Shown here piece after piece: positions 28,207 to 38,067 of a DNA stretch of 64,000 nt; positions within the stretch are counted from its first letter, which is position 1, and every line of letters begins with the position of its first letter. A program made the position numbers and the translations under genes. Source of the stretch: Sphingobacterium sp. UBA2700 (GTDB taxonomy: Bacteria; Bacteroidota; Bacteroidia; Sphingobacteriales; Sphingobacteriaceae); contig DELI01000005.1 of assembly GCA_002354335.1 (NCBI GenBank), positions 62,001-126,000 of the forward strand, written 5' to 3'. Below the pieces are notes generated by a model, which searched no databases, was not told the DNA's origin, and saw only the letters and a program-made list of their open reading frames with translations.

Positions 28207-30242
28207 CAGCGGAACCTCACCTGCAAACGAATCTCACTTCTATGATTTTTGTCTATTCGATCTAACCCAGACCCCAAATGCTCTACATCAAAATACTGAC
28301 TATAGCCATATTTGGTCCACAGCGTCCATTGGCTATTGATGTTCCAGCGCTGATTGAAATAAAAACGACAGCCATGATTATAGAAGAATGGAAATGAAAA
28401 CGAATAAAGCATATCCCTTTCAAAACTATAGATTCGAGCATTGTAGCTATCAATATTGAAATAAACCAGTCGGCCGCTTGCCTTCCAACGCCGCGCAGTT
28501 CCTGTCCATTGCAGGTCTTGATAAGCCAATACTCCATACTGAGGCGACTCGCCAGATTTTAAAAATTGAACAAATTCAAGGCGGTTCCCAATCTCCCAGT
28601 TACTATAAAGTTGGTATCGAAAATTAAGTCGCATCTGATCCTTTCGAACTTCGGCAAGTTGATCTCGGATCTTCAAGTCCGCTAGGTAGTTCTCTTCATA
28701 AAACCTGTATTGATACCGCAAACTAAGTTCGCCTTTCTTATGCCAATTCCGTTTTAGCTGACTGAAAAACACGATACCCTTGCTTGGAAAGCCAGCTCTA
28801 AAACGCAGTCAAGGAAATCGATGAACATCGAAACTTGTCGCCCATTCCCAGCTCCGAGAAGGATGATATAAAAGCCCTAAATAGATTCCTTCTTCATTCC
28901 CGAGCGACGACAATCGACGATAACCCTGCGCATAAAACTGATGGTAATCACGTTGGTAATTCCTGTAAGCGATAGAAGTCGAAAGCTTTGGACTTAAGGA
29001 TGCGATAGCTCCGTAGGCATGCGCCCATCCCGAATTAAAACTGTGCGCAGACTCGCCAAACATAAAAACATTACGCCAGGTAAAATGTGCATAGGTGCCC
29101 GTTTGCTGAAGTTGTCTTCCTCGAAAACGATAGGCGTTGTAATCCCGTTCTGCCGGTGAAAAGAAGTCTTTAAAATGGGTACTAAGGTAATTTAGCCCTA
29201 GCCTCAAGCTTTTCATTTCATATTCTGAATTCAAGCCATATAACCATTGCTTCACCGTTTTTCGATTGCGCTGTTCGGATGGCGTTCGATGCAAGCCAGA
29301 CCCGTTGATACTGGAAACAACAAGGGTATCCCCTTTGAATCTTAGCGTTCCTGTCAATTCGTTGAACGTTACATAGGGTGTGAACTTAAATCGACCTTTC
29401 TCGGCCGTAAATGCCATACCTCGTAAGAACCTCGACTCTCGCATGCCGCTATGTTGCCGAATCCCAGCGCCTATATTTGCTACTTGCAGCACCGGATTCC
29501 CTCGCCCGAATTGACCACCGGTCCAAATCGCAAGGCCCTGCCCAAACTGAATATGGTAGTCCCCGACGATAATACGTTTGAAAATCCCACTATCTCTAAT
29601 CAGAAGAGATCCTGAATTATAATCAAAACCATAGCGCTGTGCCAGTTTAAAGAATGGTTCTCCAGCATCTTTAGCTGCATTGAAAGTGAGATAGTACCGT
29701 TTCCTATACTCCTGCCGGAGGCGAAGCCTAAACTTATCGGCCGTCCCCAAATAGCGCGATCGCAAAGGCTCATCTATCTTAAAACCTCTTTTCTCTTCCA
29801 ATTGTCGAAAATAACTGCCCATCACATATCCCATCCCCTCTTTGACCATCATAGCAAATTCGGGAGTCAAAGCTTCACTCACTTTTACAAAAGGAAGGAC
29901 CGCCTGAATAGTCTCCAAATCGAAGCCGCTAATTCCCTGCAACTCATAGACTGATGTGAATGCTCCAACCTTTTCCCGATGGTATAGAAACTGCTCAATC
30001 TGAAAGGAATTGAGAAAATAAAGCTGGTCCAAATCAGCTCTATCAGCTTTATTTAAGTCAAGTTGCCTCCTCCGCAATGCCTCTAGCTGCTCTATCCGCT
30101 CCGTTAGGTCCTCATCCGTATCTTCCTCATCGACAATATTATCGCTGATTATGCTGTTCAAATCAACCTCCCTTTCTTGGCAGCGACTTTCCAAACTGAG
30201 AAAGATTAATATGAATAAACCAACGATTACGCGAGAAAACAT
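28203..30242 (-). pseudogene. Helix-hairpin-helix outer-membrane barrel protein, split by in-frame TGA
   Basis: One 679-codon frame is interrupted at codon 478 by TGA (28809-28811). The codons on both sides stay in the same frame, and the reading HRFP-stop-LRFRAGF suggests a former tryptophan (TGG to TGA). The first part (477 residues) has a signal peptide, an acidic stretch, two helix-hairpin-helix units (LDLNKADRADLDQLYFL and YELQGISGFDLETI) and beta-strand-rich sequence; the second part (from the GTG at 28772, 189 residues as a separate frame) continues the beta-strand pattern and ends in RFRW, as outer-membrane barrels do. ComEA-like HhH plus barrel suggests DNA binding or uptake beside comEC. 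Pseudogene, sequencing error or recoding cannot be told apart here. Confidence 0.8.
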
Positions 30243-30539
30243 ACAGCTAAACTTGTTTACTACTAATCTATAAAATCATATTTCCTGTTACGATATATAT
30301 TTTCTTATTTAATAATTTAATGATGTGAATTTAACTGTCCGGTGGCCGCGATATTCCGTAAAAACATTGATTTGCAGTACTTTGGCTACAGATATTTGGG
30401 AATTCTCAGGAAAACCTTTGCCTCGCCATGATTCTAGTACAACTTTTGATATGGTAAAAATCATACATATACTATTAAAATAACAAGCTAGATTGACTGC
30501 CAGCAAAACCGCCAAGCTACGCTCTAAAAAATATCAACG
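30243..30539. other. Intergenic region between divergent barrel and SDR genes
   Basis: 297 bases, AT rich near the barrel gene start, with a more GC-balanced centre (30330-30440). The minus strand of the centre reads openly through to a stop near 30309, but its only start is TTG and the protein matches nothing I know; it may be a gene remnant or chance. It should contain promoters for both flanking genes; I could not place a convincing TAnnTTTG site. Confidence 0.4.
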
Positions 30540-31202
30540 ATGAAAATAAAGGTTATCATTACGGGCGCAACAGGCATGGTCGGAGAAGGCGTATTACAAG
30601 AGTGCCTACAGAATGATCAGGTCGAAAAGATTCTTCTCATCAACAGACGATCCGCAGGATATCAACACAGCAAACTTGAAGAAATATTAATAAGTGATTT
30701 TTTCGACTTAGAGGCAATTAAAAATAAAGTGGCTAACTACGATGCCTGCTTTTTCTGCTTGGGTATATCGTCGATCGGTATGAAGGAGCCGGAGTATACC
30801 AAAACAACTTACGATTTAACATTAAATTTTGCGGGTTTATTAGCAGAAGTAAATCCAGGAATGACCTTTTGCTACGTCTCGGGCGCAGGGACCGACACAT
30901 CCGAAAAGGGAAGATCCATGTGGGCACGGGTTAAAGGGAAAACAGAAAACGACCTGCAAAAGCTGTCGCTAAACGTTTATAATTTCCGTCCGGCATTTAT
31001 GAAACCGTTTAAGAATGCAAAACATATAAAACCTGCATTGAAGCCGATAATCAGCATATTTTCCTTATTCCGCCCATTTAACCCGACTTATTTTTTAACG
31101 CTGGAAGAAGTTGGAAAAGCGATGATCAATGTGACAATCCACGGTTACTCGAAACATGTGCTCGAAACAAAGGACATTGCCTTTATGTCCAGTACCAAGT
31201 AA
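30540..31202 (+). CDS. NAD(P)-binding epimerase/SDR-like protein
   Basis: 220 residues with an N-terminal Rossmann fold: nucleotide motif TGATGMVGEG at about 8-17, an acidic/basic turn INRRSAG after strand 2, and CFFCLGISSIG at strand 4. It belongs to the atypical short-chain dehydrogenase group related to NAD-dependent epimerases and HTATIP2/YbjT-type proteins. The substrate is unknown and the catalytic YxxxK pair is not evident. It is a single gene converging on gyrB, with a shared terminator between them. Confidence 0.82.
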   Translation: MKIKVIITGATGMVGEGVLQECLQNDQVEKILLINRRSAGYQHSKLEEILISDFFDLEAIKNKVANYDACFFCLGISSIGMKEPEYTKTTYDLTLNFAGLLAEVNPGMTFCYVSGAGTDTSEKGRSMWARVKGKTENDLQKLSLNVYNFRPAFMKPFKNAKHIKPALKPIISIFSLFRPFNPTYFLTLEEVGKAMINVTIHGYSKHVLETKDIAFMSSTK

Positions 31203-31233
31203 TAAAAAAGGGAAGTCAAAAAATGACTTCCCT
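31203..31233 (-). terminator. Bidirectional terminator between the SDR-like gene and gyrB
   Basis: 10-bp stem AGGGAAGTCA/TGACTTCCCT (31209-31218 with 31224-31233) with an AAAAA loop. In minus-strand RNA it is followed by a run of six T (gyrB side); in plus-strand RNA by CTTCCTTT. It probably serves both convergent genes. Confidence 0.8.
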
Positions 31234-31286
31234 CTTCCTTTACACAGATTCTATTTCTAAAATCTCATGTTTATCTAATATCTGAA

Positions 31287-33254
<1,968 letters not shown>

Positions 33255-33277
33255 TTAAAATTACGTTGATTAACTTT

Positions 33278-33309
33278 CAAAAATACGAAATTTTAAGCTA
33301 ATTATCAAA
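33278..33309 (-). promoter_or_regulatory. Bacteroidota-type promoter of gyrB
   Basis: TTTG at 33306-33309 and TATTTTTG at 33278-33285 on the minus strand are separated by 20 bases, fitting the TTTG-N19-20-TAnnTTTG consensus. The predicted transcript start is about 25 bases before the gyrB ATG. This is the best promoter match I found in the window. Confidence 0.62.
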
Positions 33310-33419
33310 CCGTAAAGCGTTAAAAACAAACCCAAAAACAGGCGCTTTTTTTGCACATATCAACATAGTTTTTTAACGGCTTTTAACCTAAACGACTAGA
33401 ATATTTAAAATTTTTATCT

Positions 33420-33427
33420 TAGGTTTG
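33420..33427 (+). promoter_or_regulatory. Candidate -7 element for the OmpH-like gene
   Basis: TAGGTTTG matches TAnnTTTG, and the predicted start is about 23 bases before the ATG at 33457. No TTTG is found at the expected upstream spacing. Confidence 0.4.
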
Positions 33428-33456
33428 TCGTTTATAAAATTGAAATACACATTAGA

Positions 33457-34065
33457 ATGAATAAAATAGCAAAATTGACCCTAGGCCTAATCGCTACAGC
33501 ATCGGTAGTGGCTTGTAACCAACAAAGCGAAACTAAAACTCCAGCAGCAACGACGACGACAACAAATGCTGTCGCTGAAGCAAAAGAAGAGAAGATCGTT
33601 TATGTAAATTCTGACTCCCTTTCTGAACAATACCAATACTTTAAAGATATTCGTACGAAACTTGAAAATAAAGTAAAGAAAGCACAAAACGATTTGCAAG
33701 CAAAAGGTCAAGCTTACCAACGCGAAGTAGCTGAATACCAACAAAAGGCGGCTACCATGAGCGCGACAGATCGTCAAGCTACTGAAGAACGCTTGGTAAG
33801 ACGTCAGCAAGAAATCCAACGCCTAGATCAAAATGCTTCTCAGTCTATCGCACAAGACGAAACTACTGAGTTTACTAAAGTATATACAACAGTAACAGAT
33901 TACTTAAAGAAACACGCAGAAGAGAAAGGCTACAAATTTGTATTGACTTACTCGAAAACTAACCCTGCTGTTCTTTACGCTGATCCTGCATCTGACATTA
34001 CAAAAACTGTAATCGACGCGCTGAATAGCGAATATAAAGCTACACAGACTTCAGAGAAGAAATAA
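33457..34065 (+). CDS. OmpH/Skp-like periplasmic chaperone lipoprotein
   Basis: 202 residues. The N-terminus is a lipoprotein signal: basic start, hydrophobic core, and a cysteine at residue 20 in ASVVACNQQ. A Thr/Ala-rich linker leads to IVYVNSDSLSEQYQYF, the first strand of the OmpH/Skp family, then a long charged coiled coil (about 65-135) and the C-terminal strand region YKFVLTYSKTNPAVLYADPASDITKTVI. Skp-type chaperones form trimers that hold unfolded outer-membrane proteins. A lipid anchor is not typical of the soluble E. coli Skp; anchoring here is predicted. Divergent from gyrB. Confidence 0.88.
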   Translation: MNKIAKLTLGLIATASVVACNQQSETKTPAATTTTTNAVAEAKEEKIVYVNSDSLSEQYQYFKDIRTKLENKVKKAQNDLQAKGQAYQREVAEYQQKAATMSATDRQATEERLVRRQQEIQRLDQNASQSIAQDETTEFTKVYTTVTDYLKKHAEEKGYKFVLTYSKTNPAVLYADPASDITKTVIDALNSEYKATQTSEKK

Positions 34066-34084
34066 GCTGGAAAAACCTAGCAAC

Positions 34085-34119
34085 AAAAAAAGCCGCTAAC
34101 TCTGTTAGTGGCTTTTTTT
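34085..34119 (+). terminator. Intrinsic terminator of the OmpH-like gene
   Basis: Long A/T-flanked hairpin: A7-GCCGCTAAC with GTTAGTGGC-T7 (about 34086-34119, one mismatch/wobble). The T run follows directly, 20 bases after the stop codon, so it should terminate the plus-strand transcript before the repeat element. Confidence 0.85.
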
Positions 34120-34587
34120 GTTAGTAGTTAGTATTTAGTAGTTAGTATTTAGACCTATGGCTGCTTTTAGAGGTTAGATGTGAGACGTTAGATTTTAGAC
34201 CAGATAGCGGCAGGACCAACCATGCGATAAATCAGTACTTAACATCAGGCTATTCTAACCCATATCAAAGCCCTTTCCAAGCGGGTTTGATTGGGTTATA
34301 CATTGGGTTTGAAAGGGAAGTGAAAGGGTTTTAAGCAGATGAAGGGTCGTTGTTGTGACGGAGAGGATTTGTCTTGAACCAGGAAAGGAAGGATAAAAGG
34401 ATGGACAGGATATATTGTCTTGAATCAGGACAGGAAGGATAAAAAGATGGACAGGATGTATTGTCTTGAACCAGGACAGGAAGGATAAAAGAATGGACAG
34501 GATCGTGGTCATCTTAAAATCTTTCCTTTCTTGGTTCAAGACAAACGTCTAATGACTTAATACTACATACTAACTACTAAATACTTA
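34120..34587 (+). repeat. Composite intergenic repeat element (copy A)
   Basis: A gene-free stretch between the OmpH-like and corA genes made of modules shared with 56.45-56.8 kb. In order: direct repeats of TAGTTAGTATTTAG (34120-34152), a TTAGATGTGAGAC / TTAGATTTTAGAC block (to 34200), a CAAACCC-type hairpin module with five GGG runs (34265-34334), three 46-base tandem units (34371-34503), an inverted partial unit (34519-34542), and an inverted TTAGTAG block (34560-34587). The outer blocks thus form imperfect inverted ends. No coding potential that I trust. Confidence 0.75.
34371..34503 (+). repeat. Three 46-bp tandem direct repeats
   Basis: Units start at 34371, 34417 and 34463; each begins GTCTTGAA and contains GGAAGGATAAAA and ATGGACAGGAT. 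The third is slightly short. An inverted copy of the unit start lies at 34519-34542, so the array can fold back on itself. There are no unique spacers, so it is not a CRISPR array. Confidence 0.85.
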
Positions 34588-34611
34588 CCCAACAATTTGC
34601 TACATTTGACT

Positions 34612-35517
34612 ATGGTAAAACAGATTTTGAGCAAGGCACAACATGGATTTGATTGGTTTGACATCAGCAACCCTGCTGTCGAGGATTTTGCAGATTTAAA
34701 AGACCGATACAGTCTAAATGATGCATCGATCAAAGATTGTTTGGAAACGGGGCACCTTCCGAAGATTGAAGAGTTTGATAGCTACCATTTTCTCATTATC
34801 CGCTTTATCGCTGATAACTTTCCTGAAAACTCCGATCATCTGATTGAAGTAACGAATAGGATTTCTATTTTTTATGATGAGGATTTCGTTATCACTGCCC
34901 ACCGCTATGATATCCCTGTTTTGCAGGAGCTCATTGATATGGATAAAAGCAATAAGCGCTTTAAGTCTAGCAAAAGTCTGATCAATACCTTGGTATCGCT
35001 GTCTATCAAATCGTTTGAGAATTTGGTGGTCAATAGCTTGGCAACGAAGCTTGACCTTTATGAGGAAATCGTTTTCCTACATAACCGAAGAAAACCATTT
35101 CTGCGGAAATTGTACTACCTGAAGCGGCAAATTGACCTTATCCGAATCATTTTAACATTTTATAAGGATATCGTTGAGTATTTCCATATGCCGGAATACC
35201 AGAATATCTATACACAAGATTTGAGGGACTTGTATTCCAGGACGAATACGCTTTATCGGAATATTGGTGAAAATACAGCGCAATTGCTGTCTATTTATTT
35301 TAACATTGAGTCCAATCATACCAACGAAATCATGCGGACACTGACCATTATCTCGGTCTTCTTTATGCCGCTAACTTTTATTGTGGGTGTCTATGGCATG
35401 AACTTTAAGCACATGCCAGAACTCGAATGGTATTATGGATACGCCGCTGTAATGGCTGGTATGGCCATTCTATCGATCATTATCTATATCTGGTTCAAAA
35501 GAAAACGCTGGCTATAA
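34612..35517 (+). CDS. corA: CorA-family magnesium/divalent cation transporter
   Basis: 301 residues from the ATG at 34612 (the frame opens with TTG at 34597). The large N-terminal cytoplasmic domain is followed by a long stalk helix and two C-terminal membrane helices; the first ends with the YGMN motif (VGVYGMNFKHMPE), the Mg2+ selectivity signature, and the last is followed by a basic KRKRWL tail. CorA forms a pentameric channel for Mg2+ (also Co2+, Ni2+). Its stop codon overlaps the stop of the convergent tsaB gene by 6 bases. Confidence 0.92.
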   Translation: MVKQILSKAQHGFDWFDISNPAVEDFADLKDRYSLNDASIKDCLETGHLPKIEEFDSYHFLIIRFIADNFPENSDHLIEVTNRISIFYDEDFVITAHRYDIPVLQELIDMDKSNKRFKSSKSLINTLVSLSIKSFENLVVNSLATKLDLYEEIVFLHNRRKPFLRKLYYLKRQIDLIRIILTFYKDIVEYFHMPEYQNIYTQDLRDLYSRTNTLYRNIGENTAQLLSIYFNIESNHTNEIMRTLTIISVFFMPLTFIVGVYGMNFKHMPELEWYYGYAAVMAGMAILSIIIYIWFKRKRWL

Positions 35518-36222
35518 CAGGGGCGATTTCTTCGGCGCAGTTACCATGAAATCTTTCAGGTAGTAAGGTTCAAAATAAGCGACATCTTCAAAATCTCCGG
35601 CTTGGAATTTTTCGTAAGCTAGTGCATCTTGAAAACTTGCCTTGGCATCGAAGCCCAATGCAACTTGAATGGAGGCATTTTCTTTGAACTGCTCGTCAAA
35701 TTTGTCTGCTCCTGAACCGAAAAAGATGAGGTGATGTCCATCTGCTAAATAGCTATCAAAACTTCCTGCATCAACAATCAACGCTTTTGTAGACTCGATA
35801 ATTTGACCTTCGCCAGTTAATACCTGCGTGTACACTTCCTGACGTCGAGCATCAATCATCGGAAGCAGCAATGTCTTGTCTGATACTTGGGGAGAACCTG
35901 CCATAAAACCGCGATACATAGCGTCTAAGGTATTATTAGCAATCATAGGTATATCTAAGGCATAGCACAGTCCTTTGGCCGCAGACACGCCGATTCGCAA
36001 TCCTGTGTATGATCCTGGCCCCTTACTCACAGCGACAGCCGAAAGATCATTCATCGTCAAAGAAGTTTCTTGAAGCAGGGATTCAATAAACAAGGTAAGG
36101 GATGAAGCATGCATGTTGGCCTCCTCGCCCACTATTTCATGTAGCGTTACACCGTTTTTTGCTAAAGACACTGAGCACAGCGGAGTTGCTGTTTCTATTG
36201 AAAGGATATAAATATCTGACAT
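35512..36222 (-). CDS. tsaB: tRNA threonylcarbamoyladenosine synthesis protein TsaB
   Basis: 236 residues from the ATG at 36222; an earlier frame start adds 12 unlikely residues. ILSIETATPLCSVSLAKNG and KGPGSYTGLRIGVSAAKGL are the typical TsaB (YeaZ) blocks of the ASKHA fold. TsaB scaffolds TsaD and TsaE for t6A37 modification of tRNA. It follows yidD by 7 bases, so it is the last gene of the rpmH-rnpA-yidD-tsaB unit. Confidence 0.93.
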   Translation of the reverse strand: MSDIYILSIETATPLCSVSLAKNGVTLHEIVGEEANMHASSLTLFIESLLQETSLTMNDLSAVAVSKGPGSYTGLRIGVSAAKGLCYALDIPMIANNTLDAMYRGFMAGSPQVSDKTLLLPMIDARRQEVYTQVLTGEGQIIESTKALIVDAGSFDSYLADGHHLIFFGSGADKFDEQFKENASIQVALGFDAKASFQDALAYEKFQAGDFEDVAYFEPYYLKDFMVTAPKKSPLL

Positions 36223-36229
36223 AGTAATT

Positions 36230-36484
36230 TTAAGGAACAGGGTCGTGGCCATGGCCACCCCATGGATTACAGCTTACAATACGTTTAATCGTTAACCAGC
36301 CTCCTTTGAAAGGTCCATGCTTCATAATTGCCTCCTTGCCATACTGCGAGCAGGTCGGCGTATACCGACAGTTAGCCCCCAGAAAGGGTGAGATAAAAAG
36401 CTGATAGAAGCGGATGATAATTAAGAACACCCATTGCAGGGGCAGCTTAATTCCTTTTTCCCAAAGTAGACGCAGCAAGTTCAT
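36230..36484 (-). CDS. yidD: Membrane protein insertion efficiency factor YidD
   Basis: 84 residues. An N-terminal amphipathic/hydrophobic segment ([21 protein letters not shown]) is followed by the family hallmark [16 protein letters not shown] and HGPFKGGW, then [17 protein letters not shown]. YidD aids YidC-dependent insertion of inner-membrane proteins. The first 38 bases lie inside the end of rnpA, as is usual for this pair. Confidence 0.95.
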   Translation of the reverse strand: MNLLRLLWEKGIKLPLQWVFLIIIRFYQLFISPFLGANCRYTPTCSQYGKEAIMKHGPFKGGWLTIKRIVSCNPWGGHGHDPVP

Positions 36485-36854
36485 GTGATAGTTTTTCTAG
36501 CAACAGCTTCATTTTATGATGAAGATCAGTAAAAGGTAACTCCTCTTTACCGATGTATTGTATGGCTAATAACAAATGTAGGGAATGTTGGTTCAAATAA
36601 TCATAAAGATTATGTTTTTCTAAACGATAGCACTCACGTATCAACCTTTTTAGGCGATTACGTGTGACAGCATGTTTAAAACGGCGTTTAGAAACGGAGG
36701 TAATTACTTGAACCGGGAAAGGTAGTGTGACTTCAGTGCGCGAAAATATCACGCGATAGGGATACACAACAAAAGAAGAACCATTATGGAAAAGGCCGTC
36801 AATTAACCTTTTGCTGCATAATCGTTCTTCTTTTGAAAATGTATATTTCTTCAT
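36447..36854 (-). CDS. rnpA: Ribonuclease P protein component
   Basis: 135 residues from the ATG at 36854; a GTG at 36899 in the same frame would add 15 residues that do not fit. It begins [22 protein letters not shown] and contains the RNR-type helix ([20 protein letters not shown]) that contacts the RNase P RNA in 5' maturation of tRNA. It lies between rpmH (60 bases upstream) and yidD (overlapping). Confidence 0.94.
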   Translation of the reverse strand: MKKYTFSKEERLCSKRLIDGLFHNGSSFVVYPYRVIFSRTEVTLPFPVQVITSVSKRRFKHAVTRNRLKRLIRECYRLEKHNLYDYLNQHSLHLLLAIQYIGKEELPFTDLHHKMKLLLEKLSHELAASTLGKRN

Positions 36855-36914
36855 CTCGATGAATAGATCCGGCATATTAGCGCTCGGCTCGTGGATCACC
36901 GGAGACCGAATAGA

Positions 36915-37073
36915 TTACCCTTTGTGACGACCTTCGTCAGAAACAGTAAGACGTTTTCTACCTTTAGCTCTACGAGAAGCTAATACTCTTCTACCATTTG
37001 CAGAGCTCATACGCTCTCTGAAACCGTGTTTATTTCTTCTTTTTCTTTGTGAAGGTTGGAATGTTCTCTTCAT
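36915..37073 (-). CDS. rpmH: 50S ribosomal protein L34
   Basis: A 52-residue gene found by translating the minus strand: it starts [18 protein letters not shown], contains [19 protein letters not shown] and ends in a short acidic/basic tail (SDEGRHKG). This is the L34 sequence pattern, strongly basic. It is followed by rnpA and yidD in the conserved bacterial order; dnaA, which often precedes rpmH, is not here. Confidence 0.96.
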   Translation of the reverse strand: MKRTFQPSQRKRRNKHGFRERMSSANGRRVLASRRAKGRKRLTVSDEGRHKG

Positions 37074-37242
37074 GACGCTTTTATGCTTGTTTTAATACTT
37101 TGATTCAATTTCTCCCTCCGAAGAGGAATGCAAAAATAAAGTTTATTTCACAATTCCGCAACACTGAAATAATAATTAATAAAACTTTCAATGAAAAACA
37201 ACGCTCTGAAGTTCCTGAGCACCATTAGGAAGGGGAAATAGC

Positions 37243-37288
37243 CAATAAAAAAGCAGATTATTTCGACCTCTGGTCTCTATAATCTGCT
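37243..37288 (-). terminator. Intrinsic terminator of mscL
   Basis: 10-bp stem AGCAGATTAT/ATAATCTGCT (37252-37261 with 37279-37288) followed on the minus strand by a run of six T. It starts 19 bases after the mscL stop codon. Confidence 0.85.
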
Positions 37289-37306
37289 CTACGATAGAAT
37301 CCTATC

Positions 37307-37714
37307 TTATTTATTTCTTAAGATATCGCGAATTTCAGTAAGCAATACTTCTTCTTTTGTAGGAGCCGGCGCTTCTTCTGGAGCTGCTGGCGCTTCACGT
37401 TTCAATGAATTGATGCCTTTGATCACCAAGAAAATACAGAAGGCAATAATGATAAATTGAATCAACACGTTGATGAATTCACCATAACCGATTGCAACCT
37501 CTTCTACGCCTGCTGCCGGGTTAGCCTCTTTCAACACATATTTTAAGCTTGAGAAATCGATACCACCGGTTAACATCCCAATTGGCGGCATAATGATTTT
37601 ATCAACTAGGGCAGTAACGATCTTCCCGAACGCTCCACCGATAACCACACCGACTGCTAAGTCGATTACGCTGCCACGCATGGCAAACTCTCTAAATTCT
37701 TTAAAAAACCCCAT
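37307..37714 (-). CDS. mscL: Large-conductance mechanosensitive channel MscL
   Basis: 135 residues, the usual length. [31 protein letters not shown] is the N-terminal amphipathic helix and first membrane helix; the second is about 78-100 ([21 protein letters not shown]), followed by an Ala/Pro/Glu-rich linker and the cytoplasmic bundle helix [12 protein letters not shown]. It opens under membrane tension to release osmolytes during hypo-osmotic shock. Single gene with its own terminator. Confidence 0.96.
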   Translation of the reverse strand: MGFFKEFREFAMRGSVIDLAVGVVIGGAFGKIVTALVDKIIMPPIGMLTGGIDFSSLKYVLKEANPAAGVEEVAIGYGEFINVLIQFIIIAFCIFLVIKGINSLKREAPAAPEEAPAPTKEEVLLTEIRDILRNK

Positions 37715-38067
37715 AATTTTATTTTTGTTTTAGTGCGAAAATTGCCGGCCAATTCCTAAGCCAACGCTTTAACAAACGCAAAAAAAATGCTTTAACACCA
37801 CAATCTAAAATATTTTTTAGAATATATAGTAGATATTCGATAGAATTATTGGCAAATTGAAAAATAAATACAAGATATGATAAACAAATATCAGAGAAAC
37901 CGTTATATTTATATCGTAAATATATAGTCTTAGTCATTAAATGACCTCAAGATATTTACGTTTTAAAATAATTTTTTCGTCATAATAATAAACTCGAGCT
38001 CGAGATTTTGTTAGACAAATTTATTAAATTACAATACAACAAAGTCTACTAAAGTAACAGCAGATAC
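37715..38067. other. AT-rich intergenic region between mscL and the NarL-type regulator
   Basis: 353 bases, divergent promoter region. A perfect 12-base palindrome, CTCGAGCTCGAG, lies at 37993-38004, about 65 bases ahead of the regulator start, and could be an operator. I found no clear TAnnTTTG site. A 72-codon minus-strand frame (37719-37937) looks like chance translation of AT-rich DNA. Confidence 0.5.

Noticed and set aside
28203..28772. Independent 189-residue gene upstream of comEC
   Set aside because: Its start is GTG inside a frame that continues the upstream barrel sequence; it has no signal peptide, which an independent barrel protein would need.
28773..28811. Frameshift between the two parts of the barrel gene
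   Set aside because: Codon positions before and after the stop are in the same frame (28811 and 28772 differ by 39), so it is a nonsense codon and not a frameshift.
34371..34503. CRISPR-like array of direct repeats
   Set aside because: The 46-base units are contiguous with no unique spacers, an inverted partial unit follows, and no cas gene is in the window.
34255..34539. 94-codon minus-strand frame in the composite repeat
   Set aside because: Runs through tandem units and the hairpin module; its repeated HPVHLFILPVLIQD-type blocks only reflect DNA repeats.
34601..34608. TACATTTG as promoter -7 element for corA
   Set aside because: It ends 3 bases before the corA ATG, which would place the transcript start at or after the start codon.
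37719..37937. 72-codon minus-strand frame upstream of mscL
   Set aside because: AT-rich, Phe/Leu/Lys-heavy translation with no family pattern; it fills the promoter region of two divergent genes.
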